From Vreelandella salicampi (GTDB lineage: Bacteria; Pseudomonadota; Gammaproteobacteria; Pseudomonadales; Halomonadaceae), in NCBI RefSeq assembly GCF_013415105.1, contig NZ_JACCDF010000002.1, positions 1-64,000 on the forward strand: DNA of 64,000 nt, given 5' to 3'. The first letter of the stretch is position 1. The number at the start of each line of letters is the position of its first letter. The notes below the pieces were generated by a model. The model saw nothing but the letters and a program-made list of their open reading frames with translations. It was not told where the DNA came from and made no database searches. This document shows positions 20,962-31,161 of this stretch, one piece after another. A program made the position numbers and the translations under genes.

Positions 20962-21378
20962 TCAACCGCTAGGCACTTTCCCCCGCAGCGCTTTGGTCTT
21001 GCCTTTGCGCGTTTTCGCGTCCACCCGCTTACGCTTGGCAGACCGTGAAGGACGAGTCGGCTTACGCGTTTTTTGCTGTTTTACCGCTTCGCGAATGATC
21101 TCGCGCAGGCGATTTAGCGCGTCCTCGCGATTATGCTCTTGGGTGCGAAAGCGCTGCGCTTTGATGATCACCACGCCCTCTTGGGTGATGCGTTGATCCG
21201 TCAGCGCCAGTAGCCGTTCTTTGTAGAAGGGCGGCAGACTAGAACGGCCAATATCAAAACGTAAGTGGATGGCGGAGGCGACCTTATTGACGTTCTGGCC
21301 GCCGGCGCCCTGGGCACGAATCGGGTGCAGTTCGATCTCCCAATCGCCCAGCTCCACAGTGTTGGAAATGCGCAGCAT
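20962..21378 (-). CDS. arfB: alternative ribosome-rescue factor ArfB (YaeJ)
   Basis: A 138-residue peptidyl-tRNA hydrolase that rescues ribosomes stalled on non-stop mRNA. The GGQ catalytic motif is in AQGAGGQNVNKV (about residues 25-29). The tail (residues 100-138) is highly basic, as needed to enter the empty mRNA channel. Size and layout match ArfB rather than release factors RF1/RF2. It is separated by 87 bases from the adenine deaminase gene on the same strand. Confidence 0.93.
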   Translation of the reverse strand: MLRISNTVELGDWEIELHPIRAQGAGGQNVNKVASAIHLRFDIGRSSLPPFYKERLLALTDQRITQEGVVIIKAQRFRTQEHNREDALNRLREIIREAVKQQKTRKPTRPSRSAKRKRVDAKTRKGKTKALRGKVPSG

Positions 21379-21563
21379 AGAGCTCCTTAAAGTGAGCTTA
21401 TTGTCGCCCTCGATGTGAGCGGCGTGATAAACGCGTAGTTTAGCATGCCGCTAAAATCGCAGGCTTCGGGGCTCAGTTCTCTTGTCTACCTGGGGTTGTG
21501 GGGTGAATGCGCGGCGCATAGCGCGTAAAATGGCGAACTTTTGCACTTCAACTGGACCCTTCC

Positions 21564-23150
<1,587 letters not shown>

Positions 23151-23161
23151 TACTAAGCCTG

Positions 23162-26107
23162 TTAAACACTCACCAGCCGTGTCTGGCTGGTGCCGTTACC
23201 GAGCGGTTCGACCTGGATTTGCACCGGGATGCGTTCGTGCATTTCTTGCACGTGGGAAATCACCCCGACGCGGCGGCCGAGCGCTTGCAGGCCGTCGAGC
23301 GCGTCCATGGCGAGCGCTAGCGACTGCGGGTCGAGGCTGCCAAAGCCTTCATCGATAAACAGCGACTCGATCACCAGCTCCCCCGAGGCCATCGACGCCA
23401 GCCCCAGCGCCAGCGCCAGCGAGACCAAAAACGTCTCGCCGCCCGAAAGCGAATGCACCGAGCGGCGCTCATCGGCCATATCCAAATCCTCCACCAGCAA
23501 GCCAAGCTCGCTGCCGCCGCGCACCAGCCGGTAACGGCGGCTGAGCCCGGTAAGGTGCGCGTTGGCGTGCTCCAGTAGCTGCTCCAGGTTGTAGGCTTGG
23601 GCGATGCGCCGAAACGCCTTGCCGTCGGCGGAGCCAATCAGCTCGCTGATTTGGCCCCAGCGGCGGTATTCGGCGCGGGCGGCGTCGAGCTCGGCTTGGC
23701 CGGCTTGCTGGCGCTCGCGTTTGCGGTCGTCGTCGCGCAGAGCATGGGCGGCTTCGTCGCGCTGCTGTTGGGCTTCTTCTAGCCGTGGCGTTAGCGCTTG
23801 CTGTTCGGCGTTGAGCGCGTCAAGGCTCGGGCTGAGCTCGGTATCCGCGCCGCTGGCCGGCTGCCCCTTGTCGCGCTCAAGCTGGGCCTGGTCGTGTTTG
23901 AGTTGGGTTAACCGCTCGGCGGCGGTGTTGGCTCGCTCCTCTAATTTCAGCGTCGTTTGAGCGGCAGCGTGCTGCTGTTCGCTGGCGTTATCGCGCGCTT
24001 GCTGCGCGTGGGTGACCGTTTTATCTAGCTGTTGCTGCCAGGCGTCGGGGCTTGCGTGGTCACCAAGAAGGCTCGCCAGCTGCTGTTGGCCGGTATCCCG
24101 CTGTGCGCGAAGCGGCGGCAGCTGCGCATCGAGCGTCTGTAACTGCTGCTCGGCGCTGTTCTTTTCGGTTTCCAGCCGCGCAAGCGCCAGGGCATCGTCG
24201 CGCAGGGCGTTTTCCAGCGGGGCCAGGGCGTCTTCAGCCTGAGTCAGCTGGTTGAGTGTTTGCTCGTGGCGCTTGCGCTGAGCGTCGCTTGCTTGGTGCT
24301 GCGCCTGCAGCCAGGCGTCGCGCTCATCGATCTCCCCGTTGGTGAGCTCAACGCTGGCAAGTTCGCCGTAGAGCGGGTGCGCCGTGAGCGCTTGGTCGGC
24401 GGCGTCGCGCTGCTGACGCGTGTGCTCAAGCTCAAGCGTGTGCTGCTTAAGCGTGGCGTCGATGGCGCTGTATTGGCTATAAAGCCGGTCGCGGTGCTCG
24501 CGGGCTGTGTCCAGCGCCTGTTGGGCCTCTTTCAGCTGGCGTGCTTCGTCGGCTTCTTGAGCGGCAAGCTGGGCGGCTTCCGGCGTGGCGGGTGGGTGGT
24601 GGCGAAAGGGGTGTTCAAGCCCGCCGCATACCGGGCAGGGCTCATCTTCCTGTAGCGCGGCGCGGAGGGTGGTGACGCTATCGCTCCGCACGGCGCGGGC
24701 GCGCTCGACAAAAGCGGTCACGCTGTCGCAATGGCGCTGAGCATCGTCGAGTTGCTGGCGCGCCGTTTTGCCCGCGCTCAGCAGCTGTTCGCGCTGGGTT
24801 TGCTCCTGCTCAATCTGCGTGCTGAGGTGCCGGTGGGCCCGCTCCGCGTGGGTAAACGCCTGCCAGCGGTTGGCCAGTTTCTCCAACGCCAGCTGGCGGT
24901 TGGCGGCCTGGTCCAGCGCTTCACGGGTGGCGCGGCGGGCGTTATCCAGGCGCGGCTCATCGCCGAGCAGCGTTTTAAGCGTGGCCTGCCAAGCGTCGTA
25001 CTCGCGCTGGTGCGCTTGTTGCGCTTGCTGGGCTTTGTAGAAATCGTCGCTGAGCGTGGCGACAAGGCGTTGCTGCTTATTTTGTGCGTTCTGTCGCTCG
25101 CGCAGCTGCTCGTCGATACTGGCAAGCGTTAGCGCCTGCTGGCGCGCCTGGTTTAACGCGGGGGTGGCGGCCTCGCGGGCCTCGTGGGCGCGAGTGAGCC
25201 CGGCTTCTGCCTGTTTCAGCGTGGTCGCGGCCTCGGTGTGCTCGGCACGGGCGCGTTCTTGAGCGCGCTGCGTCTCCTCCAGCGTGGCGGTAAGGCGCGC
25301 CGCCTCGGTGGCGATGTCTATCTGGCGGGTGAGGGCCTGGCGCTTTTCCATGAGAGCGTTAAGCGCTTGCTGGCTGGCGTGGGCGGTGCGCTCAAGCTCG
25401 GCGCGGGTGTCGGCATTGGCGGGCACGTCGCCGGCAAGCCGCGTTTGTAACGCATCGACCGCGCGTTTGGCCTCGCTGGCGCGGCGGTACGCCGCTTTGG
25501 AGATATGCGAGTACTCGGCGGTGCCGGTCAGGCGCTCTAACAAATCGCTGCGGGCGTTGTCGTCGGCGGTGAGAAACGCCGCGAACTCGCTTTGGGCGAG
25601 CAGTACCGCGCGGGTGAACTGATCAAAATTTAGCCCTAAACGCTCGGGCAGCAGGCGGTCGAACTCGCGCTTTTGCGTGGTCAACAAGCGATCCGCATCA
25701 AGGTCGCGCAGCGACTGCTCCACCGCTTGCAGCCGCCCGCCGGCCTTTTCGCGGGCGCGGCGCACGAACCAGCGGGCGCGGTAGCGGCGGCCATCGCGGC
25801 CGAGAAAATCCACCTCGGCGTAACCGCTGGCGGTGCCGCGGCGCAGCAGGGTGCGTGCATCGCTGGTGGTCAGCGTCGATTCCGGGGTGTCGTCGATCTG
25901 GCTGTCACGATTCGGCGCTTGGCGAAGCCTCGGTGTGCTGCCGTAAAGCGCTAGGCACAGTGCATCCAACAGCGTGCTTTTGCCCGCGCCGGTGGGGCCG
26001 GTGATGGCGAAAAGCCCCGCATCGCGCAGCGGCGCGGCGGTGAAGTCGAGTTCCAGCGGGCCGGGCAGGGAGGCAAGGTTCTCCAGGCGCAGGGCGAGAA
26101 TTTTCAC
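23162..26107 (-). CDS. sbcC: exonuclease subunit SbcC (Rad50-like)
   Basis: A 981-residue SMC-like ATPase of the SbcCD nuclease, which cuts DNA hairpins and protein-blocked ends. Walker A is GPTGAGKSTLLDAL near residue 40. Long coiled coils rich in Ala, Gln, Glu and Arg flank a zinc hook (CPVCGGLEHP, about residue 500). The C-terminal signature HSLSGGETFLVSLALALGL is followed by Walker B FIDEGFGSLD. It is slightly shorter than E. coli SbcC because of the coiled coils. Its start overlaps the sbcD stop by four bases. Long palindromes near REP arrays next to this gene would be natural substrates. Confidence 0.96.
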   Translation of the reverse strand: MKILALRLENLASLPGPLELDFTAAPLRDAGLFAITGPTGAGKSTLLDALCLALYGSTPRLRQAPNRDSQIDDTPESTLTTSDARTLLRRGTASGYAEVDFLGRDGRRYRARWFVRRAREKAGGRLQAVEQSLRDLDADRLLTTQKREFDRLLPERLGLNFDQFTRAVLLAQSEFAAFLTADDNARSDLLERLTGTAEYSHISKAAYRRASEAKRAVDALQTRLAGDVPANADTRAELERTAHASQQALNALMEKRQALTRQIDIATEAARLTATLEETQRAQERARAEHTEAATTLKQAEAGLTRAHEAREAATPALNQARQQALTLASIDEQLRERQNAQNKQQRLVATLSDDFYKAQQAQQAHQREYDAWQATLKTLLGDEPRLDNARRATREALDQAANRQLALEKLANRWQAFTHAERAHRHLSTQIEQEQTQREQLLSAGKTARQQLDDAQRHCDSVTAFVERARAVRSDSVTTLRAALQEDEPCPVCGGLEHPFRHHPPATPEAAQLAAQEADEARQLKEAQQALDTAREHRDRLYSQYSAIDATLKQHTLELEHTRQQRDAADQALTAHPLYGELASVELTNGEIDERDAWLQAQHQASDAQRKRHEQTLNQLTQAEDALAPLENALRDDALALARLETEKNSAEQQLQTLDAQLPPLRAQRDTGQQQLASLLGDHASPDAWQQQLDKTVTHAQQARDNASEQQHAAAQTTLKLEERANTAAERLTQLKHDQAQLERDKGQPASGADTELSPSLDALNAEQQALTPRLEEAQQQRDEAAHALRDDDRKRERQQAGQAELDAARAEYRRWGQISELIGSADGKAFRRIAQAYNLEQLLEHANAHLTGLSRRYRLVRGGSELGLLVEDLDMADERRSVHSLSGGETFLVSLALALGLASMASGELVIESLFIDEGFGSLDPQSLALAMDALDGLQALGRRVGVISHVQEMHERIPVQIQVEPLGNGTSQTRLVSV

Positions 26108-27375
26108 AAGCGGCCCTCCTGCGTGTTGTCGCTATCGTCGGCGTCGAGCACCTCCTGGTGCAGGCGGTTGAAGTCGGCGAGCACTTCCTCGTCCGGCGGT
26201 GTGCCCCAGCGTGCTTCCCAGGTTTTCGCGAACAGCTTACGTGGGCCTAAGGTTTCCAGGCTGACCGGCGCGGCGGTGCCTGTTTCGGCAACGTTGGGCA
26301 GGCGGCGTTCTAATCGCAGTAGGCGCAGTGCGCGGCCTTTTAGGGCGGCATCGATACGGGCGCGCAGGTCGGGCAGGGGGGCGTCGAGCTCCACGCGTAC
26401 TTCAAGCCAGGGCCAGCGTTCTCGTGGCTGCGCCGGGTCGTCGTCTAAGGCGTTAAGCTGGGTGAGCACGTCGTCAAGCGGCGCGGGGCCGATGCGGTGC
26501 ATGGCCACCGGGCGCGGCACCGGGATGGCCTCGGTATCGGCGAGGGTTTCGCCGTCAAGCGTGACGGCCACCACTTGGTGCGGGTAGTTCACCTCGCTGA
26601 AATCCAGCGGTAAGGGGCTGCCGCTATAGCGGATGCGCGGCTCGCCCACGTGTTGCGCGCGGTGCAGGTGGCCGAGTGCCACGTAGGCAATCTCCGGTGG
26701 GAAAAGCGCCGCGGAAATTGACTCCTCGCCGCCGATCACAATCGGGCGCTCGCTCGCTTCGGACACCGCCGCGCCGTGCAAGTGGGCGTGGCTCATCGCC
26801 ACCAGCGCCTGGCCGGGTGCGCGCTGGGCTTTTGCCGCTGCAATCAACTCACGATGCACCCGCGTGATGCCGCTCACATAGTTGTTATCGGCAGGCTCGC
26901 GCGCCTCGTTTGGCTGGGAAACGCCGGTGACTTCTGCTGGGCGCAAAAAGGGCAGCGCTAAACACCAGGCACGAGTGTCGCCCGCCGCATCGGTCAGCGG
27001 CACGAGCAGGCGTTTGGCATCCAGGTGGCCGTCATCCAGCCAGTTTACCCGGCCCAAGGCATGGGCGCGCAGGCGCTTCATCAGCGGGGCGGGCAGCTCA
27101 ATGCGATTGCCGCTGTCGTGGTTACCGGCAATCAGCACGATATCAAGACGCGGCAGCCGCTCGTGGGCGGAGACGATAAAGTCGTAAAACAGCGCCTGGG
27201 CGCGCAATGAGGGGTTCACCACATCGAAAATATCACCGGCCACCAGCAGCGCATCCGGCTCGCGCTCGGTGAGGGTATCCAAAAGCCAGGTAAGAAAGGC
27301 GCGGTGCTCGGCGTGACGCTCCTGGCCGTGGAAACTCTGGCCTAAGTGCCAATCAGCGGTGTGAAGCAGCTGCAT
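26104..27375 (-). CDS. sbcD: exonuclease subunit SbcD (Mre11-like)
   Basis: A 423-residue Mn-dependent phosphoesterase. Metal-binding motifs of the Mre11 family are visible in order: TADWHLGQ, AGDIFDVVNP, AGNHDSGNRIE and later MSHAHLHG and ALGHLHRAQ. It forms the nuclease with SbcC, encoded with a 4-base overlap downstream. A REP array begins 65 bases upstream of its start codon. Confidence 0.96.
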   Translation of the reverse strand: MQLLHTADWHLGQSFHGQERHAEHRAFLTWLLDTLTEREPDALLVAGDIFDVVNPSLRAQALFYDFIVSAHERLPRLDIVLIAGNHDSGNRIELPAPLMKRLRAHALGRVNWLDDGHLDAKRLLVPLTDAAGDTRAWCLALPFLRPAEVTGVSQPNEAREPADNNYVSGITRVHRELIAAAKAQRAPGQALVAMSHAHLHGAAVSEASERPIVIGGEESISAALFPPEIAYVALGHLHRAQHVGEPRIRYSGSPLPLDFSEVNYPHQVVAVTLDGETLADTEAIPVPRPVAMHRIGPAPLDDVLTQLNALDDDPAQPRERWPWLEVRVELDAPLPDLRARIDAALKGRALRLLRLERRLPNVAETGTAAPVSLETLGPRKLFAKTWEARWGTPPDEEVLADFNRLHQEVLDADDSDNTQEGRL

Positions 27376-27440
27376 GGGTGTCCTTTCCCTTTAAACGGTG
27401 AGTATACAATACCTTTTTCTCAATCACGCGCATGGCCCAT

Positions 27441-27713
27441 TTCGCCCGATGAATCAGGCTCTTACAAGTATACTCAGGGGTAGGAGCGCAATTCATTGCG
27501 CGAATCGAAGACCGCCCTCTATCCATCGCATGAGCACCCCATTTCGCCCGATGAATCAGGCTCCTACAAGCACGGCCCAGGGTGTAGGAGCGCAATTTAT
27601 TGCGCGAATCGAAGACCGCCCTCTATCCATCGCATGAGCGCCCCATTTCGCTCGATGAATCGGGCTCCCACAAGCACGGCCCAGGGTGTAGGAGCGCAAT
27701 TTATTGCGCGAAT
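27441..27713. repeat. tandem array of REP pairs (about 103-base unit)
   Basis: Three left-type REPs (at 27441, 27543 and 27647) alternate with three right-type REPs (at 27480, 27584 and 27688). Each REP fits the pattern GTAGGAGC-stem-GCGAA in one or other orientation, with stems such as CGCAATTTATTGCG or CCGATGAATCGGG. Neighbouring inverted REPs form a REPIN-like unit, and the intervening bases (CGAAGACCGCCCTCTATCCA) are also repeated, so the whole unit of 102-104 bases is tandemly amplified. Confidence 0.85.
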
Positions 27714-27911
27714 GCTGGGGTCACCAAGTGCTACCGGCCACCGGCTGTGAACCTCAGTGCTGAGTCTCGGCGCGCAGTTTCTCGACTTCCTCGACGGGCA
27801 GTTCTTCAATTTCCGCGATCAGTTGGTCGCTCATTTCTGTCAGAGCAATCAATTTGCGGGCGGCATTACGTTTGCTTTCCAAAGCACGTATTTCAGCTTC
27901 TTGACGGCCTT
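27688..27911. repeat. REP plus shared gene 3' end, copy A
   Basis: About 220 bases running from a REP through GCTGGGGTCACCAAGTGCTA and the last 45-50 codons of the Rpn gene are nearly identical to copies B (29541-29774) and C (30615-30846). Similarity to copy B stops at the GRQE-coding short repeat. Confidence 0.85.
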
Positions 27912-28731
27912 CCTGACGGCCTTCTGCGCGGCCTCTCTCTTCCCATAGCTCGGGCCACTTTTTGATCCGTTCTGCCAGCATGTCGTGTACCTCATGCAAA
28001 TTGGTGAAATCGCTAACCTCGGGAAATTCCAGCTCTGGGGCGCGGTTGGGCAGAAACACCCGGTAGAACCAGATAATGATCGCCCGTCTTAGGCTCGCTT
28101 GCTCGGTGTCGCTGAGCCATTCGGCCAAATGGCCTATCGCGTCAGATACATCCTTTTCGTCGCGGTGTTTTTCGATACGAAAGATCGCCGCCACGATGTT
28201 GCGCATCTCATCTGACCAACCCGGCGAATCGACAATCGCTCCTTCGTCTAACAACAAATAGCTCAATGCAGGCCGGTAATGTTCTAGGCCTCCCGGTACC
28301 GGTTCGACCAAATCGGCAACGTTTTGTGCCGCTTGCCAACGCTGTTCTCCATTGTAGAGCACAATCGGCAGTACCGGTGGCAGCTTGCCGCTCGGGGTGA
28401 AAGCTTCCTGACGAATCAAATCTTGATACAGCAACCCCAAGTAGCTCATGACGCGCACGGCCATGAAATTGTCCACGCGGGACTGAAACTCCAGCAATAC
28501 ATAAACGTAGAGCCAGCGGTCCCGCCACCAGATTCGCCAAATCATGTCATCTTCGCGGTCGCGGAGCTCATCGGTAATGTACGAGCCGCTGACCTGCTCC
28601 ATCCGGTCGAAATCCAGTTGCTCAACCCACGCCTCTTTCACAAAGCCGGTGAGCAAATCTTGCATCATTTGCTTGTGCGAAAACATCAGCTTATAGCTGT
28701 GGTCGTGGCGGTTGTGGACTTGGCTTGCCAT
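27754..28731 (-). CDS. Rpn family recombination-promoting nuclease/putative transposase (YhgA-like)
   Basis: A 325-residue protein of the PD-(D/E)XK Rpn/YhgA group. The N-terminal nuclease domain (about 1-200) starts HDHSYKLMFSHKQMMQDLL, and the catalytic strand is LYVYVLLEFQSRVD (E-x-Q variant). The C-terminal part has a linker with two GRQE units and a tail ending EELPVEEVEKLRAETQH, shared with two neighbouring genes. Rpn proteins of E. coli cut DNA and raise RecA-independent recombination; some act in phage defence. It is flanked on both sides by REP elements, and the same 3' end is found on unrelated 5' parts nearby. Confidence 0.9.
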   Translation of the reverse strand: MASQVHNRHDHSYKLMFSHKQMMQDLLTGFVKEAWVEQLDFDRMEQVSGSYITDELRDREDDMIWRIWWRDRWLYVYVLLEFQSRVDNFMAVRVMSYLGLLYQDLIRQEAFTPSGKLPPVLPIVLYNGEQRWQAAQNVADLVEPVPGGLEHYRPALSYLLLDEGAIVDSPGWSDEMRNIVAAIFRIEKHRDEKDVSDAIGHLAEWLSDTEQASLRRAIIIWFYRVFLPNRAPELEFPEVSDFTNLHEVHDMLAERIKKWPELWEERGRAEGRQEGRQEAEIRALESKRNAARKLIALTEMSDQLIAEIEELPVEEVEKLRAETQH

Positions 28732-28768
28732 ACGCTCTCCTGTTTCCCTACAGATAAACTCGCCCTAT

Positions 28769-28793
28769 TTCGCCCGATGAATCGGGCTCCCAC
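28769..28793. repeat. single REP element
   Basis: One left-type REP (TTCGCCCGATGAATCGGGCTC and the next four bases) lies upstream of the Rpn gene. The usual right-type partner is lost: the following sequence GCCCGGAGCGTAGA looks like a decayed remnant. Confidence 0.75.
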
Positions 28794-28903
28794 AAGCACG
28801 GCCCGGAGCGTAGATACCCTCTCTACGCTACCATCTTGCCTCACGCAACCCCTCGCGCGATACTAACGCTATTGGAAATGGGATATAGCAAGGAGCCAGT
28901 CCT

Positions 28904-29431
28904 ATGAACTTGGCTGAAAGCGATATTGAGTATATCAAGGCGCATCTAGGCGAGTGGTTAGCCGAGCATAGCCTTGGTAAACCACCGGCTGTTTACGAGA
29001 TTGAGTTGCGTGAACGCATGGTGCGTGTGGAAGACGAGTTAAGGCACCAGCGCGAGCTGATGCAGCAGGGCTTTGAACAAATAGACAAGCGTTTCGAGCA
29101 AGTGGACAAGCGCTTCGAACAAGTAGAAAAGCGTTTCGAGCAAATCGATAAACGCTTTGAGCAAGTGGACAGGCGCTTTGAGGCCATGCGTGAAGATATG
29201 GACAAGCGCTTTGAGCAAGTAGACAAGCGCTTCGAGCAAATCGATAAACGCTTTGAGCAAGTAGATAAACGTTTTGAAGCCATGCGTGACGATATGAACA
29301 AACGCTTCGACAAGCAGGACGAGCGCTTTGAAGCTGTGCTCAAGCGCCAAGACAAACAGTTCTACTGGCTACTCGGTTTTATTGCTACCTCGTTAGGGCT
29401 AACCCTCACCGCGCTACGTTTTATGGGGTAG
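28904..29431 (+). CDS. heptad-repeat coiled-coil protein with C-terminal membrane anchor
   Basis: A 175-residue protein. Residues 1-45 are a non-repetitive head (MNLAESDIEYIKAHLGEWL). Residues about 56-145 consist of tandem heptads of the type DKRFEQV, with EAMREDM and EAMRDDM units inserted, giving a long parallel coiled coil. Residues 152-172 are a hydrophobic segment (FYWLLGFIATSLGLTLTA) anchoring it in the membrane. At DNA level the heptads are 21-base tandem repeats, so copy number may vary. Resembles Bdr-like or DUF1640-like proteins in layout; function unknown. Ribosome site AAGGAG precedes the ATG. It sits between two Rpn genes and REPs. Confidence 0.85.
   Translation: MNLAESDIEYIKAHLGEWLAEHSLGKPPAVYEIELRERMVRVEDELRHQRELMQQGFEQIDKRFEQVDKRFEQVEKRFEQIDKRFEQVDRRFEAMREDMDKRFEQVDKRFEQIDKRFEQVDKRFEAMRDDMNKRFDKQDERFEAVLKRQDKQFYWLLGFIATSLGLTLTALRFMG
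29074..29325 (+). repeat. 21-base tandem repeat coding for heptads
   Basis: About a dozen 21-base units (GACAAGCGCTTCGAGCAAGTA and variants), with two interruptions, encode the heptads of the coiled-coil protein. Units differ mainly at synonymous positions, so the array is not a very recent expansion. Confidence 0.85.
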
Positions 29432-29500
29432 CCCCTCAGTTGCCCCGATCTCGCTGAGCTAGTCGAAAACCTTTCCTCCATCCGTCGCATTAACATCCCA

Positions 29501-29568
29501 TCTCGCTCGATGAATCGGGCTCCCACAAGCACGGCCCAGGGTGTAGGAGCGCAATTTATTGCGCGAAT
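29501..29568. repeat. REPIN (inverted REP pair)
   Basis: A left-type REP at 29501-29525 and a right-type REP at 29543-29568 flank ACAAGCACGGCCCAGGGT, the same spacer as in the array at 27.4-27.7 kb. Confidence 0.85.
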
Positions 29569-29774
29569 GCTGGGGTCACCAAGTGCTACCAGCCACCGGA
29601 TTACCGGCTGTGAACCTCAGTGCTGAGTCTCGGCGCGCAGCTTCTCGACTTCCTCGACGGGCAGTTCTTCAATTTCCGCGATCAGTTGGTCGCTCATTTC
29701 TGTCAGAGCAATCAATTTGCGGGCGGCATTGCGTTTGCTTTCCAAAGCACGTATTTCAGCTTCTTGACGGCCTT
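29541..29774. repeat. REP plus shared gene 3' end, copy B
   Basis: Second copy of the module joining a REP to the last codons of an Rpn gene. Identity with copy A holds up to the single GRQE codon set (near 29774), then stops abruptly because the upstream coding part is of a different Rpn subfamily. Confidence 0.85.
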
Positions 29775-30537
29775 TCTCGATACCCAGGCGTTCAATCGTA
29801 TTCACGTAAGGCATGTGTTTTTCCTCCTGTATGGCGTATACCGCCTGAACAAACTCGGGTTCCAGAGCCTTGGGCAGCTGAAGCATCCAGTCAATGATGT
29901 TGAACAATTTCACGATTTGCTCACGGCGGTAGCCCCGCTCGAATAGCAGCCGGATCAACGCTATTTTGACATCTTTGCGCGTGGCGCCGTCTTTTATCCG
30001 TTTGGCGTGAATTTGGGCCATCACCACCAGAGCAAAAACATTGTCACTGGCTTGAAGCTCGGCCCAGCGGGCTTCCCAATCAATTAGTTTAGCCATAGGA
30101 AAGGTAAACGTCAGCTCGCATCCCCAGCGCTCATAGTGAAACGTCGTGGACCGGAAGCTGTCATGGGTATCGGTTAGTACCGCTAAGCTGACAACATCGA
30201 TACCGTAGCGGTCCCGCAACCGATACTGATAGGTGAACATACGTTCGGCAAAGGCGCCTTCCGGTTCGCCCTGTACTTCAACGTGAATCAGCACCCAGGT
30301 TTCGCTGCCGTTTTTGGCGTAGACTTTGATCAGCTTGTCAGCATAGCGCCTGCCGCTTTCAGCATCGGCGGTAATTTGCTGCAATTCGTTGTCGAGAAAG
30401 CTGTAACCCTTTGACCAGTCAACCTGTTTATTAATGGCCGGGAACAGTAGCCCAAGAAACTCTTCGAAATACGATTCCAGCGCCATCTTCCACGGGCTAT
30501 CGTGATCGGCGCGGCGGTTGTCGTCTTGATCGTCCAT
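29617..30537 (-). CDS. PD-(D/E)XK nuclease family (Rpn-like) protein
   Basis: A 306-residue protein. Its nuclease part (about 1-255) is unlike that of the neighbouring Rpn gene: it begins MDDQDDNRRADHDSPWKMAL, has a catalytic strand ETWVLIHVEVQGE (E-x-Q) and a later helical domain (ALIRLLFERGYRREQIVKLF). The last ~47 residues, from GRQEAEIRALESK to the stop, are identical to the neighbour's tail. The ATG at 30537 is chosen because an upstream in-frame extension would be read from a REP element. The identical tail on a different body points to recombination at the 3' end. Nuclease activity is inferred from family only. Confidence 0.85.
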   Translation of the reverse strand: MDDQDDNRRADHDSPWKMALESYFEEFLGLLFPAINKQVDWSKGYSFLDNELQQITADAESGRRYADKLIKVYAKNGSETWVLIHVEVQGEPEGAFAERMFTYQYRLRDRYGIDVVSLAVLTDTHDSFRSTTFHYERWGCELTFTFPMAKLIDWEARWAELQASDNVFALVVMAQIHAKRIKDGATRKDVKIALIRLLFERGYRREQIVKLFNIIDWMLQLPKALEPEFVQAVYAIQEEKHMPYVNTIERLGIEKGRQEAEIRALESKRNAARKLIALTEMSDQLIAEIEELPVEEVEKLRAETQH

Positions 30538-30575
30538 TTTGGCCCCTTGTGTCCCTACAGATAAACTCGCCCCAT

Positions 30576-30640
30576 TTCGCCCGATGAATCGGGCTCCTAC
30601 AAGCCTACCCAGGGGTAGGAGCGCCATTTATGGCGCGAAC
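30576..30640. repeat. REPIN (inverted REP pair)
   Basis: A left-type REP (30576-30600) is followed by a right-type REP with a different stem (GTAGGAGCGCCATTTATGGC, 30615-30640). Confidence 0.85.
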
Positions 30641-30846
30641 GCTGGGGTCACCAAGTGCTACCAGCCACCGGATTACCGGCTGTGAACCTCAGTGCTGAGT
30701 CTCGGCGCGTAGTTTCTCGACTTCCTCGACGGGCAGTTCTTCAATTTCCGCGATCAGTTGGTCGCTCATTTCCGTCAGCGCGATCAGTTTGCGGGCGGCA
30801 TTGCGTTTGCTTTCCAAAGCACGCATTTCAGCTTCTTGACGGCCTT
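30615..30846. repeat. REP plus shared gene 3' end, copy C
   Basis: Third copy of the module. It belongs to the truncated Rpn gene and carries three GRQE-coding units, against two in copy A and one in copy B. Confidence 0.85.
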
Positions 30847-31072
30847 CCTGGCGTCCTTCCTGACGGCCTTCTTCGCGGCCTCTCTCTTCCCATAGCTCGG
30901 GCCACTTTTTGATCCGTTCTGCCAGCATGTCGTGTACCTCATGCAAATTGGTGAAATCGCTAACCTCGGGAAATTCCAGCTCTGGGGCGCGGTTGGGCAG
31001 GAACACCCGGTAGAACCAGATAATGATCGCCCGTCTTAGGTTCGCTTGCTCGGTGCCGCTGAGCCATTTACC
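30689..31072 (-). pseudogene. 5'-truncated Rpn family gene
   Basis: The C-terminal ~125 codons of an Rpn gene very similar to the one at 27754-28731 (shared RRAIIIWFYRVFLPNRAPE and the same tail). The whole nuclease domain and start are missing. Homology stops within the codons for WLS at about 31070, and four bases later a REP begins, so the break point coincides with the REPIN at 31076-31141. An ATG inside the REP could initiate a 137-residue frame, but no nuclease motif would be made. Confidence 0.85.
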
Positions 31073-31075
31073 CAT

Positions 31076-31141
31076 TTCGCCCGATGAATCGGGCTCCCAC
31101 AAGCATATCTGGAGCGTAGGAGCGCCATTTATGGCGCGAAT
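31076..31141. repeat. REPIN at the truncation junction
   Basis: A left-type REP at 31076-31100 and a right-type REP at 31116-31141 (CGCCATTTATGGCG stem) with a short spacer. The left REP abuts the broken end of the Rpn fragment. Confidence 0.85.
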
Positions 31142-31161
31142 GTTGGGGCCACGGCAGCCCC

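Noticed and set aside
23500..26600. Numerous plus-strand open frames opposite sbcC and sbcD
   Set aside because: They are shadows caused by high GC content; the minus-strand SbcC and SbcD are full length with all motifs.
27441..27713. Regular repeats that could be taken for a CRISPR array
   Set aside because: The ~103-base units are repeated throughout, including the spacers, and consist of inverted palindromic REPs; no cas genes are present.
28993..29355. Long antisense frames opposite the heptad-repeat gene
   Set aside because: They arise because a 21-base repeat keeps several frames open; the products (Cys/Ser/Lys repeats) have no ribosome site or sensible composition.
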